Origin: Pseudomonadota bacterium
GTDB taxonomy: Bacteria > Myxococcota_A > UBA9160 > SZUA-336
Assembly (NCBI GenBank): GCA_003247575.1
Contig: QJZC01000063.1
Location: forward strand, 33,476 to 97,475
Length of the DNA: 64,000 bases
Reading direction: 5' to 3'
The translations under genes were made by a program, and so were the position numbers. The notes below the pieces were generated by a model. The model was not told the origin of the DNA and made no database searches. It saw only the letters and a list, made by a program, of their open reading frames with translations. This document shows positions 40,444-51,988 of the stretch, in pieces; the stretch's first letter is position 1, and each line of letters opens with the position of its first letter.

Positions 40444-43134
40444 ATGGCCGGAGTGGCAGAATTTCTCATCTTCGACGCAAGCTCGAGCTTGTATCGGGCC
40501 TTTCATGCGCTGCCCGAGTTTTTCACTGCGACGGGTGTCCCGACCAACGCCGCGCTCGGTTTCACCCGCATGCTGCGCAAGCTGTTGCGCGAGCGGGCTC
40601 CCACCTATGCGGCGGTCGCCTGGGACAGCCCAAAGCCGCGCAGACGCGACGAGCTCTTCCCGCAGTACAAAGCCAAGCGCGATGTGACCGACGAGAACCT
40701 GCGGGCCCAGTTTCCCTACGCAAGGCGCATCGTCGAAGCCCACCGACTGGCATCGTTCGAGTATGCCGGCGAAGAGGCAGATGACGTCATCGCGACCTTG
40801 GCCAAGCGCGCAGCCGAAGCGGGGCTCGATGTGGTGATCGTCTCGACCGACAAGGATCTGATGCAGCTGGTCGGCGATCACATCCGGCTGCTCGATGCGC
40901 AGCGTGATCGACTATACGGGCCCGCGGAGGTCGAGGCCCGCTTCGGCGTGCCGCCCACGCAGATGCTCGATTTCCGGGCGCTCACGGGGGATGCATCCGA
41001 CAACATTCCGGGTGTGAGAGGAATCGGTGACAAGGGTGCGGCTCAGCTGCTCACGCAGTTCGGCTCGCTAGACAAGCTGATCGAGCGCGTGGACGAGATC
41101 CAGCAGTCGCGCTCTCGGAAGGCGCTTTCTCAGGGGATCGAGTCGGCCCGTTTGTCGAAGCAACTGTCTCGACTGCGCGACGACCTCCCGCTCTCGTTCG
41201 AGCTCGAAGAGCTCAGGGTGGCGGCACCCGATACCTCAGTACTCCTTTCGCTATGCGAGGAGCTCGAGTTCCGCCAGCTGCTGAGCGAGCTTGGCGGCGA
41301 GATGTCCCCCGAGGCGCCATCCGGTGCCGACCGGATCGAGGTCGCCGTCGATCGCCCCGCGGTGGTGGACCTGTCGGAACTGGTCCGCGAGCTCAGGAGC
41401 GCGGAGCGCATCGGTGTGGCGATGGTTCTGGCACCGCCTCTGCTGGAGTCTCCTGGGGCGGCGGAACGACTCGAGCTCGTGGGCCTCGCGCTCTGCTCGC
41501 GCCCACAGAGGGCTGCGTATCTGGATCTGCACGAGCTGGGCCGCGAGCAGGCTCTGGAGGCCCTGGCGCCACTTCTGGCGTCGCCTGACGTATCTTGGGT
41601 CGGACATTCCCTGAAGGCGTTCCACGTTGCCCTGCAGCGCCTCGGCATCCCTCTCGCGGGGCGTTTGGCCGACGTCTCCGTGGCGGCGTACCTCGTCGAT
41701 CCCTCTGATCAGGTCGATCGCATGGAGGCCCTCTCCGCAAAGTATCTCGGACGCTCGGTTCCGGCCGACGAGGACGTTTTCGGCAAGGGAGCCAAGCGTG
41801 TGGTGGTGCAGTCCCTCTCCTCGGAGACCCTGGCCAGCTTCTGCGCCGGGCGTGCAGCGCTCGCCCTCGAGCTCGAGTCCGCGATCGAGCGCGAGCTCGG
41901 TACCCAGGCGCAGCGAGCGCTGCTAGAGGAGCTCGAGCAACCTCTTACGCGCGTGCTCGCGCACATGGAAGAAGCGGGCGTACGCGTCGATCGAGAGGCT
42001 CTCGACCTGCTCTCTGTGGAGCTCTCGGCCCAGCTCGAGAAACTCGAGGTCGAGATTCATGCACTCGCCGGCGAGAGCTTCAACATCGCGTCGACCAAGC
42101 AGCTGCAGCGCATCTTGTTCGAGAAGCTGAAGCTGCCGCCGAGCAAGCGCACCAAGACCGGATTCTCGACCGATGAGTCGGTCTTGGAGGAGCTGGCGCT
42201 ACGCTTCGATCTCCCCCAGCGGATCCTCGAGTTCCGGCGCCTGTCGAAGCTGAAGAGCACCTACGTAGACGCACTTCCGAAGCTGATCGATCCACGAACC
42301 GGTCGGATCCATTGCCAGTTCAATCAGACCGTCGCCGCCACGGGGCGACTGTCGAGCTCCAATCCGAACCTCCAGAACATCCCGATCCGTACGCCGCAGG
42401 GTCAGCGGATCCGTGAGGCCTTCATTCCCCGAGAGGGGTATCTTCTGCTCGCGGCCGACTACAGCCAGATCGAGCTGCGGATTCTCGCGCACCTGTCCGA
42501 GGACCCCGCATTGGTCGAAGCCTTTCAGCGCGGAGAGGACATTCACCAAGACACGGCCGCTCGAGTCTTCGGAATCTCGTTGGCTGATGTGACGGCCGAG
42601 CAGCGCGCGGCGATGAAGGCGGTCAATTTCGGCATTCTGTACGGATCGTCCGCGTTCGGGCTGGCGCGGCAGCTCGGAGTGTCCCAGTCCGTCGCAGCAG
42701 GACACATCGACGCCTATTTTTCGCGTTATCCGCAGGTACGCAGCTTTCTCGACGCCACGATCGAACGAGCTCGTGAGCTGGGCTACGCGGAGACACTCGC
42801 GGGCCGGCGCCGCTATCTTCCCGATCTGCATGCCAAGAATCGGGCCCGCCGGGCGGCGGCGGAGCGGATGGCGACGAATTCGGTCATCCAGGGAACTGCC
42901 GCCGATCTGATCAAGCAGGCGATGGTACGGCTGGATGTCGAGCTTCGACGGGATCTGGGCGACGCGGTTGCGTTGATTCTGCAGGTGCACGACGAGCTGG
43001 TCTTCGAGGTGACGCCCGAGCAGCTGGAGGTGGTGGCGCGTCAGGTGGCAGATCGCATGCAGAACGTCGCCGAGCTGCGGGTTCCGCTGATCGTACATCT
43101 GGGGCACGGAGGCTCGTGGCGTGAGGCTCACTAG
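40444..43134 (+). CDS. polA: DNA polymerase I
   Basis: The 896-residue enzyme handles repair and Okazaki-fragment processing. It has a 5'-3' exonuclease domain (~1-260; YKAKRDV, STDKDLMQLV, GDASDNIPGVRGIG) and a polymerase domain (~510-896; AADYSQIELRILAHLSED, the O helix KAVNFGILYGSSAFGLARQL and QVHDELVFEV). Between them the proofreading domain has lost its acidic metal ligands: the exo I motif reads RIGVAMVLAPP instead of D-x-E. Proofreading is therefore predicted to be inactive, as in Taq and Bacillus Pol I. ATG 40444 matches the family start; the longer upstream frame is not conserved. Confidence 0.95.
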   Translation: MAGVAEFLIFDASSSLYRAFHALPEFFTATGVPTNAALGFTRMLRKLLRERAPTYAAVAWDSPKPRRRDELFPQYKAKRDVTDENLRAQFPYARRIVEAHRLASFEYAGEEADDVIATLAKRAAEAGLDVVIVSTDKDLMQLVGDHIRLLDAQRDRLYGPAEVEARFGVPPTQMLDFRALTGDASDNIPGVRGIGDKGAAQLLTQFGSLDKLIERVDEIQQSRSRKALSQGIESARLSKQLSRLRDDLPLSFELEELRVAAPDTSVLLSLCEELEFRQLLSELGGEMSPEAPSGADRIEVAVDRPAVVDLSELVRELRSAERIGVAMVLAPPLLESPGAAERLELVGLALCSRPQRAAYLDLHELGREQALEALAPLLASPDVSWVGHSLKAFHVALQRLGIPLAGRLADVSVAAYLVDPSDQVDRMEALSAKYLGRSVPADEDVFGKGAKRVVVQSLSSETLASFCAGRAALALELESAIERELGTQAQRALLEELEQPLTRVLAHMEEAGVRVDREALDLLSVELSAQLEKLEVEIHALAGESFNIASTKQLQRILFEKLKLPPSKRTKTGFSTDESVLEELALRFDLPQRILEFRRLSKLKSTYVDALPKLIDPRTGRIHCQFNQTVAATGRLSSSNPNLQNIPIRTPQGQRIREAFIPREGYLLLAADYSQIELRILAHLSEDPALVEAFQRGEDIHQDTAARVFGISLADVTAEQRAAMKAVNFGILYGSSAFGLARQLGVSQSVAAGHIDAYFSRYPQVRSFLDATIERARELGYAETLAGRRRYLPDLHAKNRARRAAAERMATNSVIQGTAADLIKQAMVRLDVELRRDLGDAVALILQVHDELVFEVTPEQLEVVARQVADRMQNVAELRVPLIVHLGHGGSWREAH

Positions 43135-43254
43135 TTTCCGCCTCGAGACCTCGGGCGCCGAATATCGGTGAGGCATCCCCCGTCGAAGTTCGCTGATGGG
43201 AAAGGAGACCCGAGTTCTGAGCTCGAGGAGCCTCAGGACTCCACTCGACCTCCC

Positions 43255-43313
43255 GCCGACGCTCGAGTTCAGGCCGACGTTCGATCTCAGGCTGAAGCTC
43301 GATCTCAGGCCAA
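43255..43313 (+). repeat. Three 18-bp tandem units upstream of the ECF sigma start
   Basis: Around 43260-43313 the sequence repeats with an 18-base period (GCTCGAGTTCAGGCCGAC, GTTCGATCTCAGGCTGAA, GCTCGATCTCAGGCCAAA). In the sigma factor's frame this would read A/V-R-V/S-Q-A-D/E/K three times. It is either a repeat in the leader or part of a disordered N-terminal extension. Confidence 0.6.
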
Positions 43314-43506
43314 AGGGGAGGGCTCCGTACCGCACACCGAGAATCCAGCGAATCGCGCGGGGGACTCGGCTGGGGGCGGTGGGAGGTTGCGAGGCAACCG
43401 AGCGGATCGCGGCGACTCCGATCCCGACACCGATCTGGCAGGGGAGGGACGCGGTGCGGATCCGGACGATGTGGCCACGGCAGGTAGGAATGACCCGGAG
43501 GAAGAC

Positions 43507-44175
43507 ATGAGAGCGCTCGCGATCGACGCGGACGGGCTCGACATCGCCGGAAACGAGGTCACCACGCGCCCTGCGGATCCAGTGGCGCTCGAACAGCTTG
43601 CTGACCCTGCCCTGGTCGAGCTGGCACGACGCGGCGATCACGGCGCCTTCTCGACGCTGGTGCGTCGCTATTCGGAGCGAGCCTTCCGGGTGGCCTACCG
43701 CGTCGTGCGCGATCCGAACGAGGCTGAGGAAATCGTCCAGGAAGGTTTCATCAAGGCGTATCGCGCACTCGAGAACTTCGAGTCGCGGTCGTCGTTCTAT
43801 ACCTGGCTCTATCGCATCGTCGTGAATCTGGCGCTGGATCGTCGCCGACGCGAGGTGCGCGCGCCTAGCGTCGAGTGGGACGACACGGTGGCGCCGCGGG
43901 TGGACCCGCGGGCGGCTCAGCCCGACTCTGGTGATCCAGAGTTGGCCTCCAGGCGCCGAGAAGTGCGAGAATGGGTCGCCCAGGGGGTCCAGACCCTACC
44001 GGATGGCCAACGCGAAGTGCTGCTCTTGCGCGAGGTCGAGGGCCTGTCGTACGAAGAGATCGCTGAGCACATGCAGATCTCGAAGGGCACGGTGATGAGC
44101 CGTCTCCACTATGCTCGAAAGAAGATGCTGGCCTTTCTGGCCGACAAAGGGATTGTGCCGGAGGACGTGGAATGA
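43507..44175 (+). CDS. ECF-type (RpoE-like) RNA polymerase sigma factor
   Basis: From ATG 43507, which has a strong GGAGGAAG just upstream, the product is a 222-residue ECF sigma. Region 2 is present (LVELARRGDHGAFSTLVRRY ... RVVRDPNEAEEIVQEGFIKAY ... FYTWLYRIVVNLALDRRR), as is a region 4 HTH (GLSYEEIAEHMQISKGTVMSRLHYARKKM). The frame stays open upstream to 43168 and there encodes hydrophilic low-complexity sequence with 6-residue repeats. The next gene, overlapping by four bases, is a putative anti-sigma factor. Target promoters are unknown. Confidence 0.9.
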   Translation: MRALAIDADGLDIAGNEVTTRPADPVALEQLADPALVELARRGDHGAFSTLVRRYSERAFRVAYRVVRDPNEAEEIVQEGFIKAYRALENFESRSSFYTWLYRIVVNLALDRRRREVRAPSVEWDDTVAPRVDPRAAQPDSGDPELASRRREVREWVAQGVQTLPDGQREVLLLREVEGLSYEEIAEHMQISKGTVMSRLHYARKKMLAFLADKGIVPEDVE

Positions 44176-44843
44176 ACGATAGGCGGCAGCGGACGCTCGA
44201 GGCGTACCGTGATGGACGCCTTTCCCCGCGAAAGCGAGCACGCGTTCGCGAATGGCTCGTGCATGACGAGGAATGCCGCGACCACGTGGAGCGTGGTGAG
44301 CTTCTGAGTGAGTTGATTCGGGAGTCCTGGAGCGAAGGGCCTACGGCCCCCTCGCCGGAGCGGCTCCTGGCGGCGATTCGCCCTGCGATGCGGCAGGTCG
44401 ATCGCGAGCGCGCAGAACGCTCCCTTGGGGCGCGGATTCGTGCTGCTCTGGGATCATCTCTGGGCGTATGGCTCGGAGGGGAGGCCGGGCCGGCGATGGA
44501 CGAACTCTCGCTGGCCTCCGTAGGCAGCGGTTCTTTCGGCCCGCGCTTGCGCGTGCTCGAGTTGCTGTCGGGCCTCTCGGTGGCGGCGGCTTCGGTGTGT
44601 GCAGCCGTTCTCTTCGGCGGGGCGCCTTCGGAGGTCCGCTACGAGGCGCAACATCTGGTCGCGCTGCCCACGGACCCCATCTTCCTGAGCGATGTGGATC
44701 AACCGAGTTCTGTGTATGACCTCGCCGAAGGAGATTCGCCGCTCATGGTCTACGAGCGTGATGGTGCAACGGTGATCTACGTCGGTGAAGAGCCGGCTCC
44801 CGATGACCTATCTCTCGGGATCGAGCTCGAGGACTGGGCGTGA
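44172..44843 (+). CDS. Putative anti-sigma factor with one membrane segment
   Basis: The 223-residue protein overlaps the ECF sigma stop by four bases. Its start (TLEAYRDGRLSPRKRARVREWLVHDEECRDHVERG) is like the helical N-terminal domain of anti-sigma factors, but only one cysteine is present, so the zinc-binding HCC motif is incomplete. A membrane helix lies at about 132-150 (LSGLSVAAASVCAAVLFGG), followed by a ~70-residue acidic outer part. The role is inferred from the pairing with sigma and this topology. It overlaps the next gene by four bases. Confidence 0.68.
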   Translation: MNDRRQRTLEAYRDGRLSPRKRARVREWLVHDEECRDHVERGELLSELIRESWSEGPTAPSPERLLAAIRPAMRQVDRERAERSLGARIRAALGSSLGVWLGGEAGPAMDELSLASVGSGSFGPRLRVLELLSGLSVAAASVCAAVLFGGAPSEVRYEAQHLVALPTDPIFLSDVDQPSSVYDLAEGDSPLMVYERDGATVIYVGEEPAPDDLSLGIELEDWA

Positions 44844-45445
44844 TGGATCGGGGTCTCGTTCGTCGCCTATCCGTGAGTGCGATCATGTCGCTTTCCTGGC
44901 TAGCGGCTCCTCCCGAGGTGGTGCAGGCGCAATCCGCATTTCCCCTACCGGATGAGCAGCAGGTGGGTGAGCAGCAGGTCGAGTTCCGAGTCAATGTCTG
45001 TCTGGCTTCCAAGGAAGAGGGCCGGGTGGATCCGGAATGCGAGTCCATGCAGAAGCAGCTACCGGTTCGCTTCGGAACGCTCGTCCTGAAGCAGCGCCAG
45101 GAGTTTGGTCTGGCCTTTGGCGAGCGCCGTGAGGTGGGACTCCCGTCCGGGGCGCAGCTCGTCTTCGCTCCAATCTCCATTGCGAGCGACAAGCTTCGGA
45201 TGCACGTGCTGATGCGGGGTGTGGTGAATACGCGCGTCCAGCTCGGCAGCGGTCGTTCGATGATCCTGGCCGGAGTTCCCTACGAGCGGGGCAACCTGAT
45301 CGTGGAGCTGAGGCCGACGTTCGTGACTCCGCCAGCTCCGCAGAGCCCAATGGCGCTGCAGGAAGCTCCGCCCGCGCGCCGGCGTACCCCGCTGCCAGAA
45401 GTGCGACGAGTCGGTGCGACGGGCCGCTCGCCCAACGTGCGCTAG
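44840..45445 (+). CDS. Secreted protein of unknown function downstream of sigma/anti-sigma pair
   Basis: The 201-residue product has a signal peptide (LSVSAIMSLSWLAAPPEVVQAQS, cut probably after AQA or VQA). The mature domain is beta-rich (VEFRVNVCLASKEEGRVDPECESMQKQLPVRFG ... LVFAPISIASDKLRMHVLMRG) and contains two cysteines that could form a disulfide. The tail is proline- and arginine-rich and disordered. I do not recognise the family. A four-base overlap with the anti-sigma gene makes it the third member of a coupled trio, so it may be part of the signal-input system; that is inference. Confidence 0.62.
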   Translation: MMDRGLVRRLSVSAIMSLSWLAAPPEVVQAQSAFPLPDEQQVGEQQVEFRVNVCLASKEEGRVDPECESMQKQLPVRFGTLVLKQRQEFGLAFGERREVGLPSGAQLVFAPISIASDKLRMHVLMRGVVNTRVQLGSGRSMILAGVPYERGNLIVELRPTFVTPPAPQSPMALQEAPPARRRTPLPEVRRVGATGRSPNVR

Positions 45446-45663
45446 CCCGCACGCCGCGTAGGCCCACGAGGGTCTCCGGCCGTGGGCAGGGTGTCCGCTG
45501 GGGGAGACCCACACGCCGGGCGCAGGATCTACCTTGCGTGCAATCGGCGGCTGCCCCCGCGCTCGTGGATTCTGCTCGCTATGCTAGGGCCCGCTTGGAT
45601 CCGCCCCCGCGCTGATCGCGCTTCGGGCGAAGTACCCAACCCCAGTTTCGAAGGAACCTAGAC

Positions 45664-46644
45664 ATGACAGAACCCGTTCGCGTCGCCATCACCGGTGCCG
45701 CTGGCAACATCGGCTATGCCCTGAGCTTTCGAATTGCAGCCGGAGACCTCCTCGGGCCCGATCAGCCCGTCATCCTGCAGCTTCTCGAGATTCCGCCCGC
45801 GCTGGGGGCGCTCGAGGGCGTGGTGATGGAGCTCAACGACAGCGCCTTTCCGCTGCTGAAGGGCGTGGTCGCGACCGCTGACCTCGACGAGGGATTCGAC
45901 GGCACCAATGTGGCCCTGCTGGTCGGAGCCCGGCCGCGCGGGCCCGGCATGGAGCGAAAGGACCTGCTCGGAGAGAATGGCAAGATCTTTGCTCCGCAGG
46001 GGCAAGCGATCGCGCGAAAGGCGGCGCGCGACGTCAAGGTGTTGGTCGTGGGAAACCCGGCGAATACGAACTGTCTGATTGCAGCTAGCAATGCTGCCGG
46101 ATTGAATCCCCGTCAATTCACTGCGATGACGCGTCTCGACCACAATCGCGCGATCAGTCAACTGGCCGAGAAGACTGGCTCTCACAGCACGAACATCCGC
46201 CACATGACGATCTGGGGAAACCACTCTGCGACACAGTATCCCGACCTACGCAACGCGACCGTCGCCGGGAAGCCTGCACCCGAGCTGGTCGATCAGGCAT
46301 GGGTCGGTGACACGTTCATTCCGAAGGTGCAGCAGCGCGGCGCAGAGATCATCAAGGCGCGGGGGGCCTCTTCGGCTGCTTCGGCCGCCTCGGCTGCCAT
46401 CGACCACGTTCGCACCTGGATACGGGGGACGCCGGAAGGGGATTGGGTCAGCATGGCGGTTCCGTCGGACGGCAGCTATGGGATCGAGCCCGGCGTGGTG
46501 TACTCGTTTCCGTGCATCTGCCGCAACGGCGATTACGAGATCATCAAGGATCTCGAGATCGACGACTTCAGCCGCGGCAAGATGGACGCGACGGACAAGG
46601 AGCTCCGCGAAGAGCGGGCAGCGGTCGAGCCCCTGCTCGGGTAG
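45664..46644 (+). CDS. mdh: Malate dehydrogenase
   Basis: The 326-residue NAD-dependent enzyme oxidises malate to oxaloacetate in the TCA cycle. Motifs include the start VAITGAAGNIGYALSFRIA, the substrate-binding LVGARPRGPGMERKDLL, GNPANTNCLIA, the TRLDHNRA segment and the catalytic His in WGNHS. It belongs to the longer cytosolic/plant-NADP-like MDH group. GAAGGA lies upstream of the ATG. A strong hairpin follows. Confidence 0.97.
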   Translation: MTEPVRVAITGAAGNIGYALSFRIAAGDLLGPDQPVILQLLEIPPALGALEGVVMELNDSAFPLLKGVVATADLDEGFDGTNVALLVGARPRGPGMERKDLLGENGKIFAPQGQAIARKAARDVKVLVVGNPANTNCLIAASNAAGLNPRQFTAMTRLDHNRAISQLAEKTGSHSTNIRHMTIWGNHSATQYPDLRNATVAGKPAPELVDQAWVGDTFIPKVQQRGAEIIKARGASSAASAASAAIDHVRTWIRGTPEGDWVSMAVPSDGSYGIEPGVVYSFPCICRNGDYEIIKDLEIDDFSRGKMDATDKELREERAAVEPLLG

Positions 46645-46650
46645 GGTGCG

Positions 46651-46692
46651 ACTCGCCCCAGGGAGACTCGATCGTGTCTCTCTGGGGCGAGT
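46651..46692 (+). terminator. Terminator-like hairpin after mdh
   Basis: A 17-bp stem, ACTCGCCCCAGGGAGAC (46651-46667) / GTCTCTCTGGGGCGAGT (46676-46692), has one G-U pair and an eight-base loop. Only a short T stretch follows (TTGG), so it may end or stabilise the mdh transcript. Confidence 0.7.
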
Positions 46693-46763
46693 TGGCATAG
46701 CTCCGCGCCTGTCCTTTGGAAGCAGTACACTAGGGGCATGACGACATCCTTGGAGCCCTGCGC

Positions 46764-47231
46764 ATGACGGACGATCAGCGCGTGGAGATCGATCTGGGAG
46801 ATCGGGACAAGCGGCTGTACGACCAGCTGCGAGCTCGCCTCGTCAAGCCGCAGGAGCCGGGACAACGCAGCAGAGTTCAGGACCTGATCCTGTTGATTCC
46901 GGACCTCGCTGTCCTGTTGGCGCGGCTCGCCAAGGAACCACGCGTGCCCCGGGGAGGTAAGATCATCGCAGCTCTCGCGCTGGGATATGTGGCATCGCCG
47001 ATCGATCTGATTCCCGAGGTTCTCGGGCCCATTGGTTTTCTGGATGATGCCTTGGTGCTCGCGGCGGCCCTCTCGCGCATGGTGAACTACGTGCACCCGG
47101 ACGTGCTGCGTTCGCACTGGTCGGGGAATGGAGACGTGCTCGAGGTGCTGCAGCGGCTATCGGAGTGGGCAGAGAACCTGCTTGTGAAGAGCCTACCGGC
47201 GCCCCTTAGAAGGCTACTGCCTCCGATCTGA
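46764..47231 (+). CDS. DUF1232 (YkvA-like) membrane protein
   Basis: The 155-residue protein contains the short DUF1232 motif, ALALGYVASPIDLIPEVLGPIGFLDDALVLAAALSRMV (residues ~73-110), which forms one or two membrane-associated helices. An N-terminal cytoplasmic helical part and a basic C-terminus flank it. The function of the family is not known. It stands alone between the mdh terminator and the convergent acyl-CoA synthetase. Confidence 0.82.
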   Translation: MTDDQRVEIDLGDRDKRLYDQLRARLVKPQEPGQRSRVQDLILLIPDLAVLLARLAKEPRVPRGGKIIAALALGYVASPIDLIPEVLGPIGFLDDALVLAAALSRMVNYVHPDVLRSHWSGNGDVLEVLQRLSEWAENLLVKSLPAPLRRLLPPI

Positions 47232-47307
47232 GCCCCGAGCCCGGCCCCCTATCGCGAGCCCCGATCGCGCCCGGTCTCGCTTGGCGCTCGCGCGATCCGC
47301 TGACCGG

Positions 47308-49173
47308 CTAGCGATCGAGCAGTGCGATTCTCTCCGATGCTTCGAACTCGACGCGGACAGCCAGGTAGTCGTCCTTGGTGAACACCTTGAACTCCGTGTC
47401 CCCGCGTCGTCGCCAGTAGATCGGCTCACCGGGGAGGCGGTTGCGATCGTAGTGTACCGCCTTGAGATTCCGGACCAGTACCTTCTGCGTCTCCGTGTAT
47501 TCGAAGTCTTCGACCACGCGCACGAAATCTGGGAACCACTTGCGGTCCATGTTCCCACCAGAAACCTGAGACTCACACCAGGTGAAGAACCCTTTGGGAT
47601 CGAAGCTCGCCCCGGGGCGTAGCTTCACTGCCGTCATGACCAATTCGTCCGAGACGGCGCAGGGTACACCGTAGGCGACGGCGAGAGCGATATCGGGGTA
47701 CTCGCTCAGGATGCGACCCACCTGTCCGGCCGAGAAGTTCTCGCCGTCCTTGCGGATCCAATCTGCGGTGCGCCCGTCGAAGTACAGGAAGCGCTGTTCC
47801 CCGCGCAGGACGATGTGGCCGAGATCGCCGGAGTGGTACACACCGTCGCGGTACTTGTCGCGATCCGCCTGGTCGTTCTTGAAGTACCCCTGGAACAAGG
47901 AGGTGTTCTCGGCGACGCGGCAGATTTCTCCAACTGCCTCGTCGTAGTTCAGGATGTGCCCCTCCGCGTCGAGCTCTGCAGGCGGACACTCCTCTCCGCA
48001 CTCGTTCAGGATCTTGACTGCAGGGTCGCGCACCTCACCGACCGAGCCTCTCGGGTCACCCTTGCGTCTGGAAGCGCTGATCGCCGCCTCGGTCGATCCG
48101 TAAAGCTCGAACATGTCCTCGAGACCGAAGTAGCGCATCATGCGATCGATGTCTGGGGGTGCCGCTCCATTGCCCACTGCGTAGCGCAGCTTGACCTCGG
48201 GACTCTCGGCCACCTCGCGCTGGATGCGTGCCACGTCACCGCCGAACTCGCGCTCGATCGCGGCCAGCACGTAGTGCACGGGCTCACCTACGTAGTTCCA
48301 GTAGGTGATGCCATAGCTGCGGATGTCTCCCAAGAAGCGGCTGGCGCTGAAACGCTCGCGCAGCCCGATCGCGCCGCCTACGTGGAAGGCCGGCATCATG
48401 CCCACGAACATCGCATTCGAGTGGAAAAGCGGCATGCAGATGTAGCAGCGGTCGTCCTGGTCGAGTTCCATGTTGCCGCTCACGAACGCACCCATCAGCA
48501 ACAGCTTCTGGTGATTGTTGTTGATCCCCTTGGGGAGTCCGGTCGTGCCCGAGGTGTAGATCACCATCAGATTGTCCGAGGGCTCCACCTCGATCTTGGG
48601 GGCGTCTCGCTCGGACTCCGCTGGACCCACCTCGCTCTCGAGGCAGCGACGCAGATCCGCACCGGGCGAGATCTCTCCACCCTGAGTGGGCAGAACCAGA
48701 ATCTGCTCGGGCGCGATGTGGGTCAGCTGGTCGCGCACCCGCTCGACCTCTGGCAGAAAACGCTCGTCGACGACCAGGATGCGCGCTTCAGAGTGGTTCA
48801 GGACCCCTGCCAGCACATCGCCACGCAGGCCGGTATTGATGCCGAACAAGGTCAGCTTGGCGTATGCGCAACCGCCGAACAGCGACACGAGTTCGAGATG
48901 GTTCTCGAGCATCATCGCAACGTGGCCCGGGTGCCTGTCGTCGACGGGCCCCAAGCGCTTCAATAGAAAGTGGGCCATTCGGACCGATTCGTTTCGCAGA
49001 TCCCGGTAGGTCCAGCTGCGATCGTCGTGAAGCGCAAAAATGCGGTCGGCGAAGGCAGGATGCTTGCCGCGTGCTTCGATCTGCGCGCCGACTGTGAAAG
49101 CAGCATTGATCTGAGCCGGCAGCGGGCTGGGGCTTGGGGCGGGAGTGGTGGACTGCTCGGACTCAGACGGCAC
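47308..49173 (-). CDS. Long/very-long-chain acyl-CoA synthetase (AMP-forming)
   Basis: The 621-residue adenylate-forming enzyme activates fatty acids with ATP and CoA. It has the P-loop YTSGTTGLPKG, the A5 motif ELYGSTEAA, the A7/A8 region YHSGDLGHIVLRGEQRFLYFDGRTADWIRKDGEN and the C-terminal catalytic lysine segment near ETQKVLVRN. The overall layout resembles FATP/SLC27-type very-long-chain synthetases more than FadD. The GTG start has AAGGAG upstream. The first ~20 residues are Ser/Pro-rich. The gene lies ~170 bases downstream of clpA on the same strand. Confidence 0.9.
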   Translation of the reverse strand: MPSESEQSTTPAPSPSPLPAQINAAFTVGAQIEARGKHPAFADRIFALHDDRSWTYRDLRNESVRMAHFLLKRLGPVDDRHPGHVAMMLENHLELVSLFGGCAYAKLTLFGINTGLRGDVLAGVLNHSEARILVVDERFLPEVERVRDQLTHIAPEQILVLPTQGGEISPGADLRRCLESEVGPAESERDAPKIEVEPSDNLMVIYTSGTTGLPKGINNNHQKLLLMGAFVSGNMELDQDDRCYICMPLFHSNAMFVGMMPAFHVGGAIGLRERFSASRFLGDIRSYGITYWNYVGEPVHYVLAAIEREFGGDVARIQREVAESPEVKLRYAVGNGAAPPDIDRMMRYFGLEDMFELYGSTEAAISASRRKGDPRGSVGEVRDPAVKILNECGEECPPAELDAEGHILNYDEAVGEICRVAENTSLFQGYFKNDQADRDKYRDGVYHSGDLGHIVLRGEQRFLYFDGRTADWIRKDGENFSAGQVGRILSEYPDIALAVAYGVPCAVSDELVMTAVKLRPGASFDPKGFFTWCESQVSGGNMDRKWFPDFVRVVEDFEYTETQKVLVRNLKAVHYDRNRLPGEPIYWRRRGDTEFKVFTKDDYLAVRVEFEASERIALLDR

Positions 49174-49343
49174 GGATCGACTCCTTGTAAGCGCACCGGC
49201 GTCCGGATTGCGATACCGGAGATTCTGATTCCGGATCGAGGAAGCGGTGCACGGTGGGGGGGCAAGTTGTTCGGAGCCCGCATGGTAGCAGACCGTCGGG
49301 GTCGGGCGGGCCCGGGAAGTGGAGGGGCGACGGCCGGAGAGTT

Positions 49344-51622
<2,279 letters not shown>

Positions 51623-51626
<4 letters not shown>

Positions 51627-51988
51627 TCCTTCTCGACTCCCGCGCGCAAGGGGTAGCCGCGCTCCTCCGCGAGCTGGTGAACGCGGGTCACCTTCGTCTC
51701 CGCAATCTCGAGGATGTAGACACCGGCGATCCCCTTCCCCCCACGATGGATTCGCAACATGATCTGTGTCGCCTCCGTGGGTGGCTTCCCGAAGACCTGT
51801 TCGAGCACGGCGACTACGAATTCCATCGGAGTATAGTCGTCGTTGTAGAGAACCACCTTCCAGCGTTCGGGCCGTTTGACCTCTGCTCGGTCCTTGAGGC
51901 CGACATCGCCTTCGCGATCCGATTCCGAACTGGGGGGGCGAGGGGTGCCCGCGGCGCAGACCGTCGGCGCAGGGCGGTTGCCACCCAT
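51623..51988 (-). CDS. clpS: ClpA adaptor protein ClpS
   Basis: ClpS brings N-degron substrates to ClpAP. The core (WKVVLYNDDYTPMEFVVAVLEQVFG ... IMLRIHRGGKGIAGVYILEIAETKV) is canonical, with the NDD and MEFV elements of the N-end pocket. ATG 51988 gives 121 residues with a ~40-residue variable N-terminus. The frame is open much further upstream to 52360, but that Ser/Pro-rich stretch overlaps the divergent gene's start and is not family-like. It is coupled to clpA by a four-base overlap. Confidence 0.93.

Noticed and set aside
42199..43641. 480-codon open frame antisense to polA and the ECF sigma region
   Set aside because: It spans two genes and the gap between them with no ribosome-binding site or domain.
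46363..46400. Ser/Ala repeat in mdh that looked like an insertion
   Set aside because: The RGASSAASAASAAIDH stretch is a normal feature of this malate dehydrogenase group.
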